Origin: DATMNI01 sp035570275
Lineage (GTDB): Bacteria; Acidobacteriota; Terriglobia; Bryobacterales; Bryobacteraceae
Reading direction: 5' to 3'
Assembly: GCA_035570275.1 (NCBI GenBank)
Contig: DATMNI010000295.1
Span: forward strand, 1-39,411
DNA: 39,411 bases
A program made the position numbers and the translations under genes. Positions 16,108-24,205 of the stretch are shown here, piece by piece. The notes below the pieces were generated by a model. That model made no database searches. It was not told the DNA's origin and saw only the letters and a program-made list of their open reading frames with translations. The first letter of the stretch is position 1. Every line of letters begins with the position of its first letter.

Positions 16108-19100
16108 ATGCAACGCTGTAGTATACCAGTGGCTATGCGGTCTGCTGGGGCTTTCTTACGGAGTGGTCCGCGCACAATTGCCCTAGCCTCCCTTTGGGTG
16201 TTGCTGGCTGCCGGCATTTCCAACATCTTTGGCCAGCAGTATCCCTTTCTTCTGGTGCCCGGATCGCCGAAAGGCGTGGGTCACCTTTTTCAGGATTCCG
16301 TCGGCCGTTTGTGGTTGGGTGGAGTCCAGGGTGCCTGGTTCGACGGCTCGCGCTTCTTCTTTCTGCGTGACTACGGTCTGCCGGCTGGCGACGTCTGGGA
16401 TTTTGGTGAAGATGCGTCTGGGGGCATCTGGATCGGCGCGGAGACCGGCCTCTACAGGTTCGCGAACGGCCGGCTTGAACAGGTCAATAGCGGTGCTGCC
16501 ATTGCCCTCATCGCGATCAAGTCCGACCTCGTCCTAGCATCAATAGGCCCACCAGGTCGCGGCGTTCCCGTCAAACCCTCGCTGTTTAGAATCCAGCTAG
16601 TCCATACAAAATGGGTAGCGGAGACCGTGATGGCGCTCGATTCCAACACTGCGCTCACCCTCGATGCTTCCGGTATGATCCTTTTTCCGTCCCTTGGCAA
16701 AGGATGGAATGAACTGCGGTTGGCTGACGTACTTCGCTGGCGGCCAGGAGATTCGGTTCCAGTGGTTCGCCATCCTGTCGCCGGTTTCCCAGACAGGGGA
16801 CCCATGAAAGTGATGCGGGACCACTCCGGCTGCGTCTGGTATGGCGTCCACCCTGGAAACTGGTACGACTGCGGTGACGGCTTCCATCTTGCGCTCTCCA
16901 AAGACGCGGATACCCGTTCCAAAATGGAGGAGGCTTCAGACGGCAAGATGGTCCTGTGGGGAGACGGACTGGTTGCTGTGGGACGGCCTGGCAATTTTCA
17001 GGTAGCGACCAGCGCGAATGGTTTGCCTCCCATAGTGTGCGTCCGTCCGGCGCGGGATGGCACAATCTGGCTGGGCTCCAGCAAAGGCCTTTACCGCTTC
17101 GCGATGCCGTTCCGTGTCGAGTATTGGACTGTCCGCGATGGGGTCGCCGAACCCCCCTGGGCGTTCGCTCGTAGCCGGAATAAACTTTACGCGGGTCTTG
17201 GCAGGCGTCTTGCCGTTCTGGAAAACGGCCGGGCGCGCTGGGATACAGTGGCCCGCTTCCAGGATCTAGGCTTCATCGTGGGTTTGTTGGGCGACAAAGA
17301 CGGATCTCTTCTGGCAAGTTTCGGTGGCGGCGGCGCTATTCAAGTCGACTCAAACGGCCGTGTACTGGCTCGGACGGAGAGAGACCGTCCGAAGGCCACA
17401 AGCATGCGATTGACTAGGACGCCTGATGGCGAAGTCTGGTTGGGCGGAGCGTCCCTGGGGCGTCTTACTCGCAAAGGGCGGGTTCTGCAGTGGGACGAAC
17501 ATCCGCTGCAGACCCAGCCCGCGGCCCAGGTCCTGGCAATCAAATACGAACCGAACACGCGCAAGCTGTGGGCCTGCTATAACGGGGGTTTGGTGGTACG
17601 GGACCAGCACGGCGACTGGCAAGAGTTTACGACGCGCGACGGCCTCTTGGTGAACGCGTGCTGGTCTGTTGCACCTCTCCCCAATGGCGACGTCTGGTAT
17701 GCCTACTTCGAAATGCCGGCAATTGCACGTATCCGCCCCCTTGCCGGAGGCCACATCTCGATCCGCCAGTATGATCGCAATGACAGGATACCGGAGCCCA
17801 ATAGCGATACGCTGGACGTCGACCATCGCGGATGGCTGTGGCGCGGTGGCAATCTGGGTATGTACGTGGCCGATCAGGCCGGCGCCGAAGCGGGAATGTG
17901 GCTGAACCTTGAGTCCGACGGGTTCCCCGCCGATGGCGTCAATTCCGGAAGCGTTTTCATCGATGACGACGGTTCGCTGTGGTGGGGATCGGACGACGCT
18001 CTTTCCCATTACCTGCCTCCTTCGGATCTTGTAGCCCCGCAATTCTCGCCGCAGATCTTTTTATCGGCCTTCTCTTGGAATGGCGGTTCCCCCGTCCCGG
18101 TCGACGTCGGCACCTCGTTGCCGCGCAGCCCAAGCGCAATGGCGCACATCGGGTCGTTGCAATTCGAGCGCCGCAACGGCTTGCGGTTGCGCTATCGCAT
18201 TTTGCCGGAGCAAACGTCTTGGCGAGAGTCGACCAGTCTCGACCTGCCATTGGGATCGCTCTCGTCCGGTACCCACACGCTGGACATTCAGGGACGGGTC
18301 ACTACCGGCCCCTGGTCTCCAACCCTTAGCCGGTCATTTACGGTGCTTGTGCCGGTCTGGCTTTCGTGGCCAATGCTCCTTTTCTATGTCCTTACAGGAA
18401 GCGTCGTTGCTGGCGGAGCGCATCTGTGGCGCCAGCGACGGCTGGCCATGAACGCGGAACTCATCCCCGACCTGGCGGAGTGGCGCATCCGCGCGCTGTC
18501 GCCGGAGGTGGATGAACTGGCGGGAACACTCCTGGATTCCCGCTTCGAGGTCGGTGAGTTTCTCGCGCGGGGCGGTTTTGCCACCGTGATGAAAGGATAT
18601 GATCGCGAACAAAAGCAGATTTGCGCCGTAAAGGTCTTCCGCAGCGAGGTCGGAGACAAAGCGTCGATCATGCGGCGGTTCGAGCAGGAAGTCGCCGCGC
18701 TCGGGAAAGTGCGCCATCCCAACGTCGTTTCGATCTATGCCCACGGACGCTCGCCTTCGGGGGCGCCTTACCTCGTGATGGAATTCATCGAAGGCAGAAA
18801 TCTGCGGGAGATTCTCGACGCCGGACCGTTGACACGCAGAGGAACGGCCAGGTTGTTGAGGCAACTGGCGAGCGCTCTGGATGCCATCCACGCGCTAGGC
18901 ATCTTCCACCGTGACGTGAAGCCGGAAAATGTGATTATCCACAATGAAGGTTCGCCCGGAGAGGAGGCGATGCTTATCGATTTCTCCATCGCCATCGTCA
19001 AAGACGCGCACGAGACACTGTACGGCCTATCAAGAGCGGGCAGTTTCGACTACATGGCGCCGGAGCAGGCGATCGGCTACGCGGATTCTTCCAGCGATAT

Positions 19101-19359
19101 CTATAGCCTCGCCAAGCTTGTCATCGAGATGCTCTCCGGCGGCCGCTTGTCCAATCTGTTACCCACTGCCTCGCTCGACCTTCCCGAGCGGGTCCGAACT
19201 CTGCTGCAAGACCTCGGCATTGGATTTTCGCGTGAAGCCCTGGATATGATCTGCGGTGCGCTGCAGTATCACCCCTCAGCGAGGCCGCGCGTAGCGGGTT
19301 CATTTGCGGCGCCTATCATCTCCGACCTGGATTCAGAGGTCGTGGCCCCAGACGGATGA
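16108..19359 (+). CDS. Membrane sensor Ser/Thr protein kinase with two-component-type propeller and Y_Y_Y domain
   Basis: 1083 residues from ATG 16108 (GGTGGA at the right distance; a GTG at 16066 is an alternative). An N-terminal hydrophobic segment (TIALASLWVLLAAGISNIFG) is a signal or anchor. A long region of propeller blades follows (DSVGRLWLGGVQGAW; DASGGIWIGAETGLYRF; ARDGTIWLGSSKGLYRF; DDDGSLWWGSDDAL), then a Y_Y_Y-type Ig domain (LQFERRNGLRLRYRI) and a membrane segment at about 750-772 (VWLSWPMLLFYVLTGSVVAG). The kinase occupies about 809-1070: ARGGFATVMKG (Gly loop), AVKVF, HRDVKPENVI (catalytic loop), IDFS in place of DFG, YMAPEQ, SDIYSLAKLVIEML. Sensors of this layout normally end in a histidine kinase; here the output is Ser/Thr kinase. 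The gene overlaps the convergent ECF sigma gene by 27 bp. The Ser for Gly in DFG is notable but need not abolish activity. Confidence 0.9.
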   Translation: MQRCSIPVAMRSAGAFLRSGPRTIALASLWVLLAAGISNIFGQQYPFLLVPGSPKGVGHLFQDSVGRLWLGGVQGAWFDGSRFFFLRDYGLPAGDVWDFGEDASGGIWIGAETGLYRFANGRLEQVNSGAAIALIAIKSDLVLASIGPPGRGVPVKPSLFRIQLVHTKWVAETVMALDSNTALTLDASGMILFPSLGKGWNELRLADVLRWRPGDSVPVVRHPVAGFPDRGPMKVMRDHSGCVWYGVHPGNWYDCGDGFHLALSKDADTRSKMEEASDGKMVLWGDGLVAVGRPGNFQVATSANGLPPIVCVRPARDGTIWLGSSKGLYRFAMPFRVEYWTVRDGVAEPPWAFARSRNKLYAGLGRRLAVLENGRARWDTVARFQDLGFIVGLLGDKDGSLLASFGGGGAIQVDSNGRVLARTERDRPKATSMRLTRTPDGEVWLGGASLGRLTRKGRVLQWDEHPLQTQPAAQVLAIKYEPNTRKLWACYNGGLVVRDQHGDWQEFTTRDGLLVNACWSVAPLPNGDVWYAYFEMPAIARIRPLAGGHISIRQYDRNDRIPEPNSDTLDVDHRGWLWRGGNLGMYVADQAGAEAGMWLNLESDGFPADGVNSGSVFIDDDGSLWWGSDDALSHYLPPSDLVAPQFSPQIFLSAFSWNGGSPVPVDVGTSLPRSPSAMAHIGSLQFERRNGLRLRYRILPEQTSWRESTSLDLPLGSLSSGTHTLDIQGRVTTGPWSPTLSRSFTVLVPVWLSWPMLLFYVLTGSVVAGGAHLWRQRRLAMNAELIPDLAEWRIRALSPEVDELAGTLLDSRFEVGEFLARGGFATVMKGYDREQKQICAVKVFRSEVGDKASIMRRFEQEVAALGKVRHPNVVSIYAHGRSPSGAPYLVMEFIEGRNLREILDAGPLTRRGTARLLRQLASALDAIHALGIFHRDVKPENVIIHNEGSPGEEAMLIDFSIAIVKDAHETLYGLSRAGSFDYMAPEQAIGYADSSSDIYSLAKLVIEMLSGGRLSNLLPTASLDLPERVRTLLQDLGIGFSREALDMICGALQYHPSARPRVAGSFAAPIISDLDSEVVAPDG

Positions 19360-19944
19360 AGACTTCTGCCGCCGTCTGGCGTGCAGCATCTGTTTCAGCC
19401 AATTCATCCCTTTTTCCAGGCGCAGACGCACCTGTTTTGGGGTGAGTCCTGTCTCACTGGCGATCTCTTCAGGGGTAAAGCCACTGAAGTAACTCATATC
19501 TACCACGCGCGCGGCGTCAGGATATATGGCTTCCAGTCGGTCCATCAGAACTCCAATTTCGACGATTCGTTCAGCCTCTTGCAAGGACTTTCCAATCAGA
19601 GGTTCAGAACCGTCAAGTGAGAGCGGCGCTTCTCCGGAACCCCGTCGCACCGCTAGCCTCTTTCGCGCAGTGTCCACAAGAACTCGCCGCATGGCCTTAG
19701 TCGCCAGCGCATAGAAATGGCCCCGGTCATGTATCTGCCAGCCGCCCTTTGACAAGTGGCTAACCCAGAGCTCATTGATTAGCTCCGTTCTGGAGAGCGG
19801 CGCCATGTGCCGCTCTCGTTTCAGCTCTCGCGTAGCTATGTCGCGAAGCCGTGGCAACACCTCACGCAGTAGGGCATCGGCTGCCGCTGTGTCGCCTCGC
19901 ATAAACAATTGCAACTGCCTGGTTAGTGATGTCTTACTGCTCAT
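19333..19944 (-). CDS. ECF sigma factor, TIGR02999 type
   Basis: 203 residues. Region 2 motifs: DALLREVLPRLRDIATRELK, RTELINELWVSHL, HFYALATKAMRRVLVDTARK, with the long linker typical of the TIGR02999 group. Region 4: LEAIYPDAARVVDMSYFSG then TPEEIASETGLTPKQVRLRL (helix-turn-helix). No anti-sigma gene is adjacent; instead the 3' end overlaps that of the sensor Ser/Thr kinase gene. ECF groups genomically linked to Ser/Thr kinases are known, and in some cases the kinase phosphorylates the sigma factor, so the kinase is the obvious candidate regulator. The start at 19944 has a poor ribosome binding site. Confidence 0.9.
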   Translation of the reverse strand: MSSKTSLTRQLQLFMRGDTAAADALLREVLPRLRDIATRELKRERHMAPLSRTELINELWVSHLSKGGWQIHDRGHFYALATKAMRRVLVDTARKRLAVRRGSGEAPLSLDGSEPLIGKSLQEAERIVEIGVLMDRLEAIYPDAARVVDMSYFSGFTPEEIASETGLTPKQVRLRLEKGMNWLKQMLHARRRQKSSSVWGHDL

Positions 19945-20564
19945 TATCGCTCGGGAGCCGACGTAGTAGCCGGCATTTCACGATGTTCGACCATGCTGCG
20001 AATCCCTCCCCGCCATCCCTTGAACCTGCTCACCCGTTTTCGGGATGAGCGCGGATTTCCATATCTATTCTTACTGATACTAGCACCAGCTAGCTCACCT
20101 CCGGCGGTCACCAAACCCTATCTGCGGAAGAGTCTACTTACTCGAGAGCAGCGCCGAGGATCACTCTCGTAAGCTAGAGAACCGGGTGTGACCCAACTGG
20201 AAACCTGGCGGCTCTCTCAACGTAGAGGCAACTGCCCACTTGAAGCCGCTACCATCTGTCCCCGATCTTTGGGCGTCGTGGACGCGTGCGGACGCGCGCC
20301 TTCAAGAGTCGATGGCTAACATTTCTGCCGTCTTCCTGTGTCCAGGGTACACCGCAGTCGCAGTCGCCGCTAGAACCGGCACCCCCTGGTCATCGACCCG
20401 GTCCATTATACTGATTCTTGTCGCCATTCATCCCTTTCGCCGTCGACTCTTTGGCCGATGACGTCAATCAGAATAACAGAGTTGATTTCGATTTTGTCTC
20501 CCTGTTTGGTCACCCTACTTTCCGGGGAAGAGTAGGGGCTTCAGGGGGATCGACGTTTCCATAG
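19945..20564. other. Long intergenic region upstream of the sigma gene
   Basis: 620 bp without a credible ORF. It must contain the sigma gene promoter; the AGAATAGATAT motif at 20061-20071 (minus strand) is the only element I can point to. The rest up to the AT-rich patch near 20565 shows no repeat or RNA gene that I recognise. Confidence 0.4.
20061..20071 (-). promoter_or_regulatory. Motif AGAATAGATAT upstream of the ECF sigma gene
   Basis: Second copy of the 11-base element at 15841-15851, same orientation relative to its gene, 117 bp before the ATG at 19944. If real it would support co-regulation or sigma autoregulation. Confidence 0.3.
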
Positions 20565-20579
20565 AATATTGAAAATATT
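20565..20579. promoter_or_regulatory. AT-rich palindrome AATATT-GAA-AATATT
   Basis: Perfect 6-bp arms about 10 bp ahead of the small HTH-like gene, in a stretch much richer in A+T than its surroundings. It could be the promoter/operator of that gene or a recombinase accessory site. Confidence 0.35.
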
Positions 20580-20589
20580 GCCTGATATT

Positions 20590-20798
20590 ATGAGCAAACG
20601 GCCTCGCCCTTCAAATGGACCTTCACTCGCTTATTTCACGTGTCGAAGGACACCGCCCGGCGCATGTTCGAGAAAGAGCCGGGGATCTTCGTGATCGCGA
20701 ATCCACACTCCAAATATAAGCGCCGGTACACTACAATTCGCGTACCGGAGTCGGTGCTCCTCAGGGTTTACAGGCGGGGACTCCGCGTGGCTGCTTAG
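20590..20798 (+). pseudogene. Small HTH-like (excisionase-type) gene, apparently frameshifted
   Basis: The frame ending at TAG 20796-20798 reads FKWTFTRLFHVSKDTARRMF, EKEPGIFVIANPHSKYKRRY and TIRVPESVLLRVYRRG, resembling the small MerR/excisionase-like DNA-binding proteins that accompany phage-type integrases. It has no ATG: a TGA closes it at 20583. An ATG at 20590 (MSKRPRP) is one base out of frame and would join naturally at the run GGCCTCGCCC. Either a single-base frameshift inactivated the gene, or translation begins at GTG 20640. It faces the integrase gene convergently. Confidence 0.5.
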
Positions 20799-20802
20799 TA
20801 AT

Positions 20803-21988
20803 TCAGATCCCGGTCTTCACCGGCGCGGGCGCCTTCTTCTTCGCCCTTGTGTCACCTTCATCCCACGCCTCTTTCACGATGTTATCCAGCCTATCCTGCC
20901 GCGCCTTGACCCATCTGGAGTAGTGTTTCAATGTGATGCTCGGGTTTGCATGTCCTAGCAGCGTTGCGACGTCGTCCACAGGGACTCCCTTACCCAGCAG
21001 AGCACAGGCGAAGGTGTGGCGGAATCGGTGTGGGTGAGGGTTGCTGGTGAACGGTCCCATTGAATATACGAGTGAACTTCTTCTGCCATGACTTCCGTAC
21101 GTTCTCCAAATCGTCAGTTCCCCTGGTCGACCAGAAGTATTTCCCTTGCACCAGTGGCAGCGCCTTCAGGGCGCTGATCACGATATCCGGTAACCAGATA
21201 TGCACAGGATCGCCAGTCTTTTTCTGGTAAAGGAATGCCCGATTACCATCCAACTTCTCGGGCGAGAACGAGAGAGCATCGCTGATTCGCAGGCCCGAGT
21301 ATCGCATGAGCAAGACCAACGCATGTGCCTTCGGTCCCTCTTTATTTCCTCTCCTGGAGGGGTACTGCCGAGCCGCAACCAGAATGCGATCCATCTCGTC
21401 CGAGGAGAAAGGCTCCTTCTGGGTGACCGTCGGAGTGGGCGCGTGCATCTTGGCGGCAGGGTTGGATGGAACGAACTCACGGTCTACGCAAAACCCGAAG
21501 AAAGTCCGCACGTGTTCCAGTTTCTTGGCTGCGGACCGCGGGCCCATACTCCACGACGCCTGGAAGTCCTGTAGTTCGGCTAGGCCAAATTCCTTCACGT
21601 ACCGGTATCCACTTCGTTCCGCGAAAGCCGTAAGCTGTCCCATCATGGTTCGGTACTTTCGGGCCGTGCCTTCCTTCAATTGTTTGGCGCCGATGTAGCC
21701 GGTCCTAAACGCCGTGATCGCCTCGCGGAGCGGGAGCGTGGCGGGTGTTGGACCAACTTCCGGTTTCTCCAGGGCCACCTTCAAGGTGCCTGCCAGTTCC
21801 CATTGCCGCTTCACCAACTCGGCCAAATCCCACTTCGACTCCTTGGTTGATGTCCGAACGAACCCGTCCAGGCGCAGGGTTCCAACAGCGTGGATTGGGC
21901 ATGCACAACGGCGGTAATCCTGATATTCGGTGACGTTATTTTGTGTGCGGCAGGCGGCTGTGTGACGCTTCTTCAGAGTGAGCGGCAT
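20803..21988 (-). pseudogene. Tyrosine recombinase/integrase, split by a frameshift
   Basis: The first frame (from 21988) has the N-terminal Cys-containing segment (CRTQNN...CACPIH), the SAM-like core-binding domain (LKEGTARKYRTMMGQLTAF) and the first catalytic Arg (LLMRYSGLRISDAL). It fails near 21060, after KSWQKKFTRIFN. A second frame continues with PHRFRHTFACALLGKGV (H-x-x-R), LLGHANPSITLKHYSRW (His and the catalytic Tyr), ending at 20803. Together the R-H-R-H-Y set is complete over about 390 residues, so only the frameshift disables it. The gene begins 89 bp from the 3' end of the tRNA-Cys gene, a typical integration target, which suggests an immobilised genomic island. Confidence 0.85.
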
Positions 21989-22077
21989 GCGCGCATTCTA
22001 GCATGAGTGTGACCGAATCGTTGCACGCTCATTGCACGTGTAGTTTACTTAGTGGTTGTATATTATTGATTCTATTA

Positions 22078-22152
22078 TGGAGGCGCGGGTCGGAGTCGAA
22101 CCGACGTATAAAGGTTTTGCAGACCTTTGCCTTACCACTTGGCTACCGCGCC
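22078..22152 (-). tRNA. tRNA-Cys (GCA)
   Basis: Minus strand, 5' end at 22152. Acceptor stem GGCGCGG pairs with CCGCGCC (22082-22088 on the plus strand); anticodon arm AAGGT-CTGCAAA-ACCTT gives anticodon GCA; T arm GTCGG-TTCGACT-CCGAC. The discriminator base is T and the 3' CCA is encoded (22078-22080). All four arms fold. The integrase gene begins 89 bp beyond the CCA end, so this gene is a plausible attachment site. Confidence 0.97.
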
Positions 22153-22581
22153 GTTCGTGCAGGCTCTAGTTGCAAAATACCGCGCCGGAAGCTCGGAAGT
22201 CAAACTCCCCGCCGCGCGTAAGCTCTTTTCGGTCATCTGCCACCCCGTTTCGCCACGGTTCGGCCGCTACCCATAGGTCCGGGGATAGTTTTGACTCGCT
22301 TCGCCATCAGTCGTCTGTAGTCCATTTGAGCGTCCTGCTAGCCGCTGCTCCTCTAGGTCGCCCTCTGTGAAGCTTCGTCCCACTCAATTGACCACGTGAG
22401 GCCCAAACCGTTAAGTTGACAGTGGCGCCCGATTCCCGTTGGCGAAATTTCCTTCGCACATGTTTCGTACCATTTTTCGCACCAGCGAATCGCGAGTTCC
22501 GGGAAGCCCGGCATCACCCGCCGCTGGTGAGGACGGGCAGGATCGCACTTGTGGGTTAACAACCTGCCCCACGCACTGCCC
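22153..22581. other. Intergenic region, no gene seen
   Basis: 430 bp between the tRNA and the end of the bshB1-like gene. Short ORFs only. I see no convincing terminator or repeat; the tRNA promoter should lie just above 22152. Confidence 0.4.
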
Positions 22582-23292
22582 TCATATAGATCGCGACGGC
22601 ATCGTCACGATGTCGTCGATTTGCATAGCTTCCTTGACCACGAACGGCTCGCCGTACCGGACGCCGATCAGGTTGCCGTAGAACCGCGCCACCGCGCCCA
22701 GGCGCTCGCGGATTTCCTGCTCGTTGGGGAAAAGCGTTCCGCCTTCGATGGCCTCGCCGTATTGCGATGCGTAGCTCAACAGCGCCGTCATGCGTCGCTC
22801 GAACTGCGCGCTGATATCGACGATGAACGACGGCTTCACTTCCGCATACACGCTGGCGTAAAGGATCTTGAAGGGGCGGTGAGCTTCGGTGTACTCGTCG
22901 AGTTTCTTGAGGCCGGCCAGGAAACAGGCCTCGAAGCCGATTTCGCTGGCGCGGTAATGGTCCGGGTGGCGCGCTTCCCAGTAGGGCAGAATCACCACCC
23001 GCGGCTTCAGTTCGCGAAGCTTGACGGCCAGCGTCATGCGCGCGGCGATGGTGTTTTCCAGGCGGGCGTCGGGAAAATGCAGGTTGCCGCGCCACTTCAG
23101 CAGCATATGCTTGCCGGCGATTTCAGATTCAGCGATGCGCTGCTCAGGCGAGCCTCGGGTGCCCATGTCGCCGGCCGTGAGATCCAGCACGCCGGTGCCA
23201 TAGCCCATTCCGGCCATGCGGATCAGCGTGCCGCCGCAGGTCTGCTCTACGTCGTCGGGGTGGGCGGCGATGGCCAGAACGTCGAGGCTCAT
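22582..23292 (-). CDS. bshB1: PIG-L/LmbE family deacetylase, bacillithiol biosynthesis BshB1-like
   Basis: 236 residues of the LmbE fold. The metal/active-site motifs are present: AHPDDVEQTCGGTL at the N-terminus, LDLTAGDMGTRGS, the RHPDH motif (WEARHPDHYRASE), and Y-x-x-x-P near KILYASVYAEVKPSF. In bacillithiol synthesis this enzyme removes the acetyl group from GlcNAc-malate in the cytoplasm; the sequence resembles BshB1 most, although other N-acetyl-sugar deacetylases share the fold. The start ATG overlaps the stop of the glutaredoxin-like gene (ATGA), so translation is coupled. It is the last gene of a four-gene operon. The substrate is inferred from the family only. Confidence 0.8.
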   Translation of the reverse strand: MSLDVLAIAAHPDDVEQTCGGTLIRMAGMGYGTGVLDLTAGDMGTRGSPEQRIAESEIAGKHMLLKWRGNLHFPDARLENTIAARMTLAVKLRELKPRVVILPYWEARHPDHYRASEIGFEACFLAGLKKLDEYTEAHRPFKILYASVYAEVKPSFIVDISAQFERRMTALLSYASQYGEAIEGGTLFPNEQEIRERLGAVARFYGNLIGVRYGEPFVVKEAMQIDDIVTMPSRSI

Positions 23293-23534
23293 GCGCGGGC
23301 CGCCAGTTTCTTCAGGAGTTCTTTGATGTCCACTTTGTATTTGAAGGCCTTATGAGAGTTGATGGTCACCACGGGTACTTCGTCATTGTACAAACGCTGC
23401 AAGTCGCGGTCCCCGTCGATATCCACCTCGGCAAAGTCGAAGTCCACCCGGCTCTGCGCCTGCAACACCACGCGCTTGGCGTCGTCGCAGAGACAACAGC
23501 CGGCTCGTGTGTAGAGGGTGACTTGCGGTCTCAT
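23289..23534 (-). CDS. Glutaredoxin-like thioredoxin-fold protein (DUF836 type)
   Basis: 81 residues from ATG 23534, two bases after the rhomboid stop. It starts RPQVTLYTRAGCCLCDDAKR, with a CCLC redox motif in the glutaredoxin position, followed by FAEVDIDGDRDLQRLYNDEV, the cis-Pro motif VPVVTINSHKAF and a short helical end. It is probably a small cytosolic thiol oxidoreductase. Being translationally coupled to the bshB1-like gene, it may act with bacillithiol (a bacilliredoxin-like role); this is inference from position. An in-frame TTG at 23543 is an alternative start. Confidence 0.8.
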   Translation of the reverse strand: MRPQVTLYTRAGCCLCDDAKRVVLQAQSRVDFDFAEVDIDGDRDLQRLYNDEVPVVTINSHKAFKYKVDIKELLKKLAARA

Positions 23535-23536
23535 TT

Positions 23537-24205
23537 TTACCAACGTAAGTCGCGCCGCCGGCTATAGCGCTCGCGCGTGACCATCACGTTGACCAGGACG
23601 ATACCGGCGACGAAACCGCCGACGTGCGCGAAGAATGCCGTTCCGCCCTGCGAGACCTGGGACGAGCCAAGGGTTCCCACGCCGCTGAAGAAATTCAGCA
23701 CGAACCAGTAGATCAGATAAATCCACGCGGGCAGTTCGACTGTGGTGAAGAAGATAACGATAAAGATCAGGCTGAGGATGCGCGACTGCGGAAACTTGAT
23801 CATGTAGGCGCCCATCACGCCCGCGATAGCGCCGCTGGCGCCCACCATGGGAACGTTCGAACCCGGGTTGATGACTACCTGCGCCAGCCCGGCGGCCACC
23901 CCGCAGGACAGGTAAAACAGCAGGTACTTGCCGTGGCCCAGTATGTCTTCGATGTTGTCGCCAAAGATCCATAGGAACCACATATTGCCCAGAACGTGCA
24001 TCCACCCGCCGTGGAGAAACATGGACGTGAGTACATTGAAGAATCGAAAATGGTCGGGGAAAAGCGCGTAATCGCCCTCGAACACGTTTTTCAACTCCGG
24101 GCCGAGCCATAGCTCGTACAGAAACACCAGCATGTTGATCACGATCAACAGGACCGTGATGACAGGTCTGGAGTAGCTCGGCTGTGTATCGCGTAACGGG
24201 AACAT
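23537..24205 (-). CDS. Rhomboid family intramembrane serine protease
   Basis: 222 residues with about six membrane segments. Family motifs: LTSMFLHGGWMHVLGNMWFL (loop L1 and helix 2), the nucleophile Ser in MVGASGAIAGVMGAY, and the catalytic His in FFAHVGGFVAGIVLV. It cleaves membrane-embedded substrates in the cytoplasmic membrane; the substrate is unknown. Start ATG 24205 abuts the stop of the pfkB gene with no gap. It ends in a basic cytosolic tail (TRERYSRRRDLRW). Confidence 0.92.
   Translation of the reverse strand: MFPLRDTQPSYSRPVITVLLIVINMLVFLYELWLGPELKNVFEGDYALFPDHFRFFNVLTSMFLHGGWMHVLGNMWFLWIFGDNIEDILGHGKYLLFYLSCGVAAGLAQVVINPGSNVPMVGASGAIAGVMGAYMIKFPQSRILSLIFIVIFFTTVELPAWIYLIYWFVLNFFSGVGTLGSSQVSQGGTAFFAHVGGFVAGIVLVNVMVTRERYSRRRDLRW

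Noticed and set aside
17350..18042. 230-codon minus frame in the kinase gene
   Set aside because: Antisense to clear propeller repeats in the sensor region.
22549..23355. 268-codon plus frame opposite the bshB1-like gene
   Set aside because: Antisense shadow; no domain, and the minus strand has the AHPDD and HPDH motifs.
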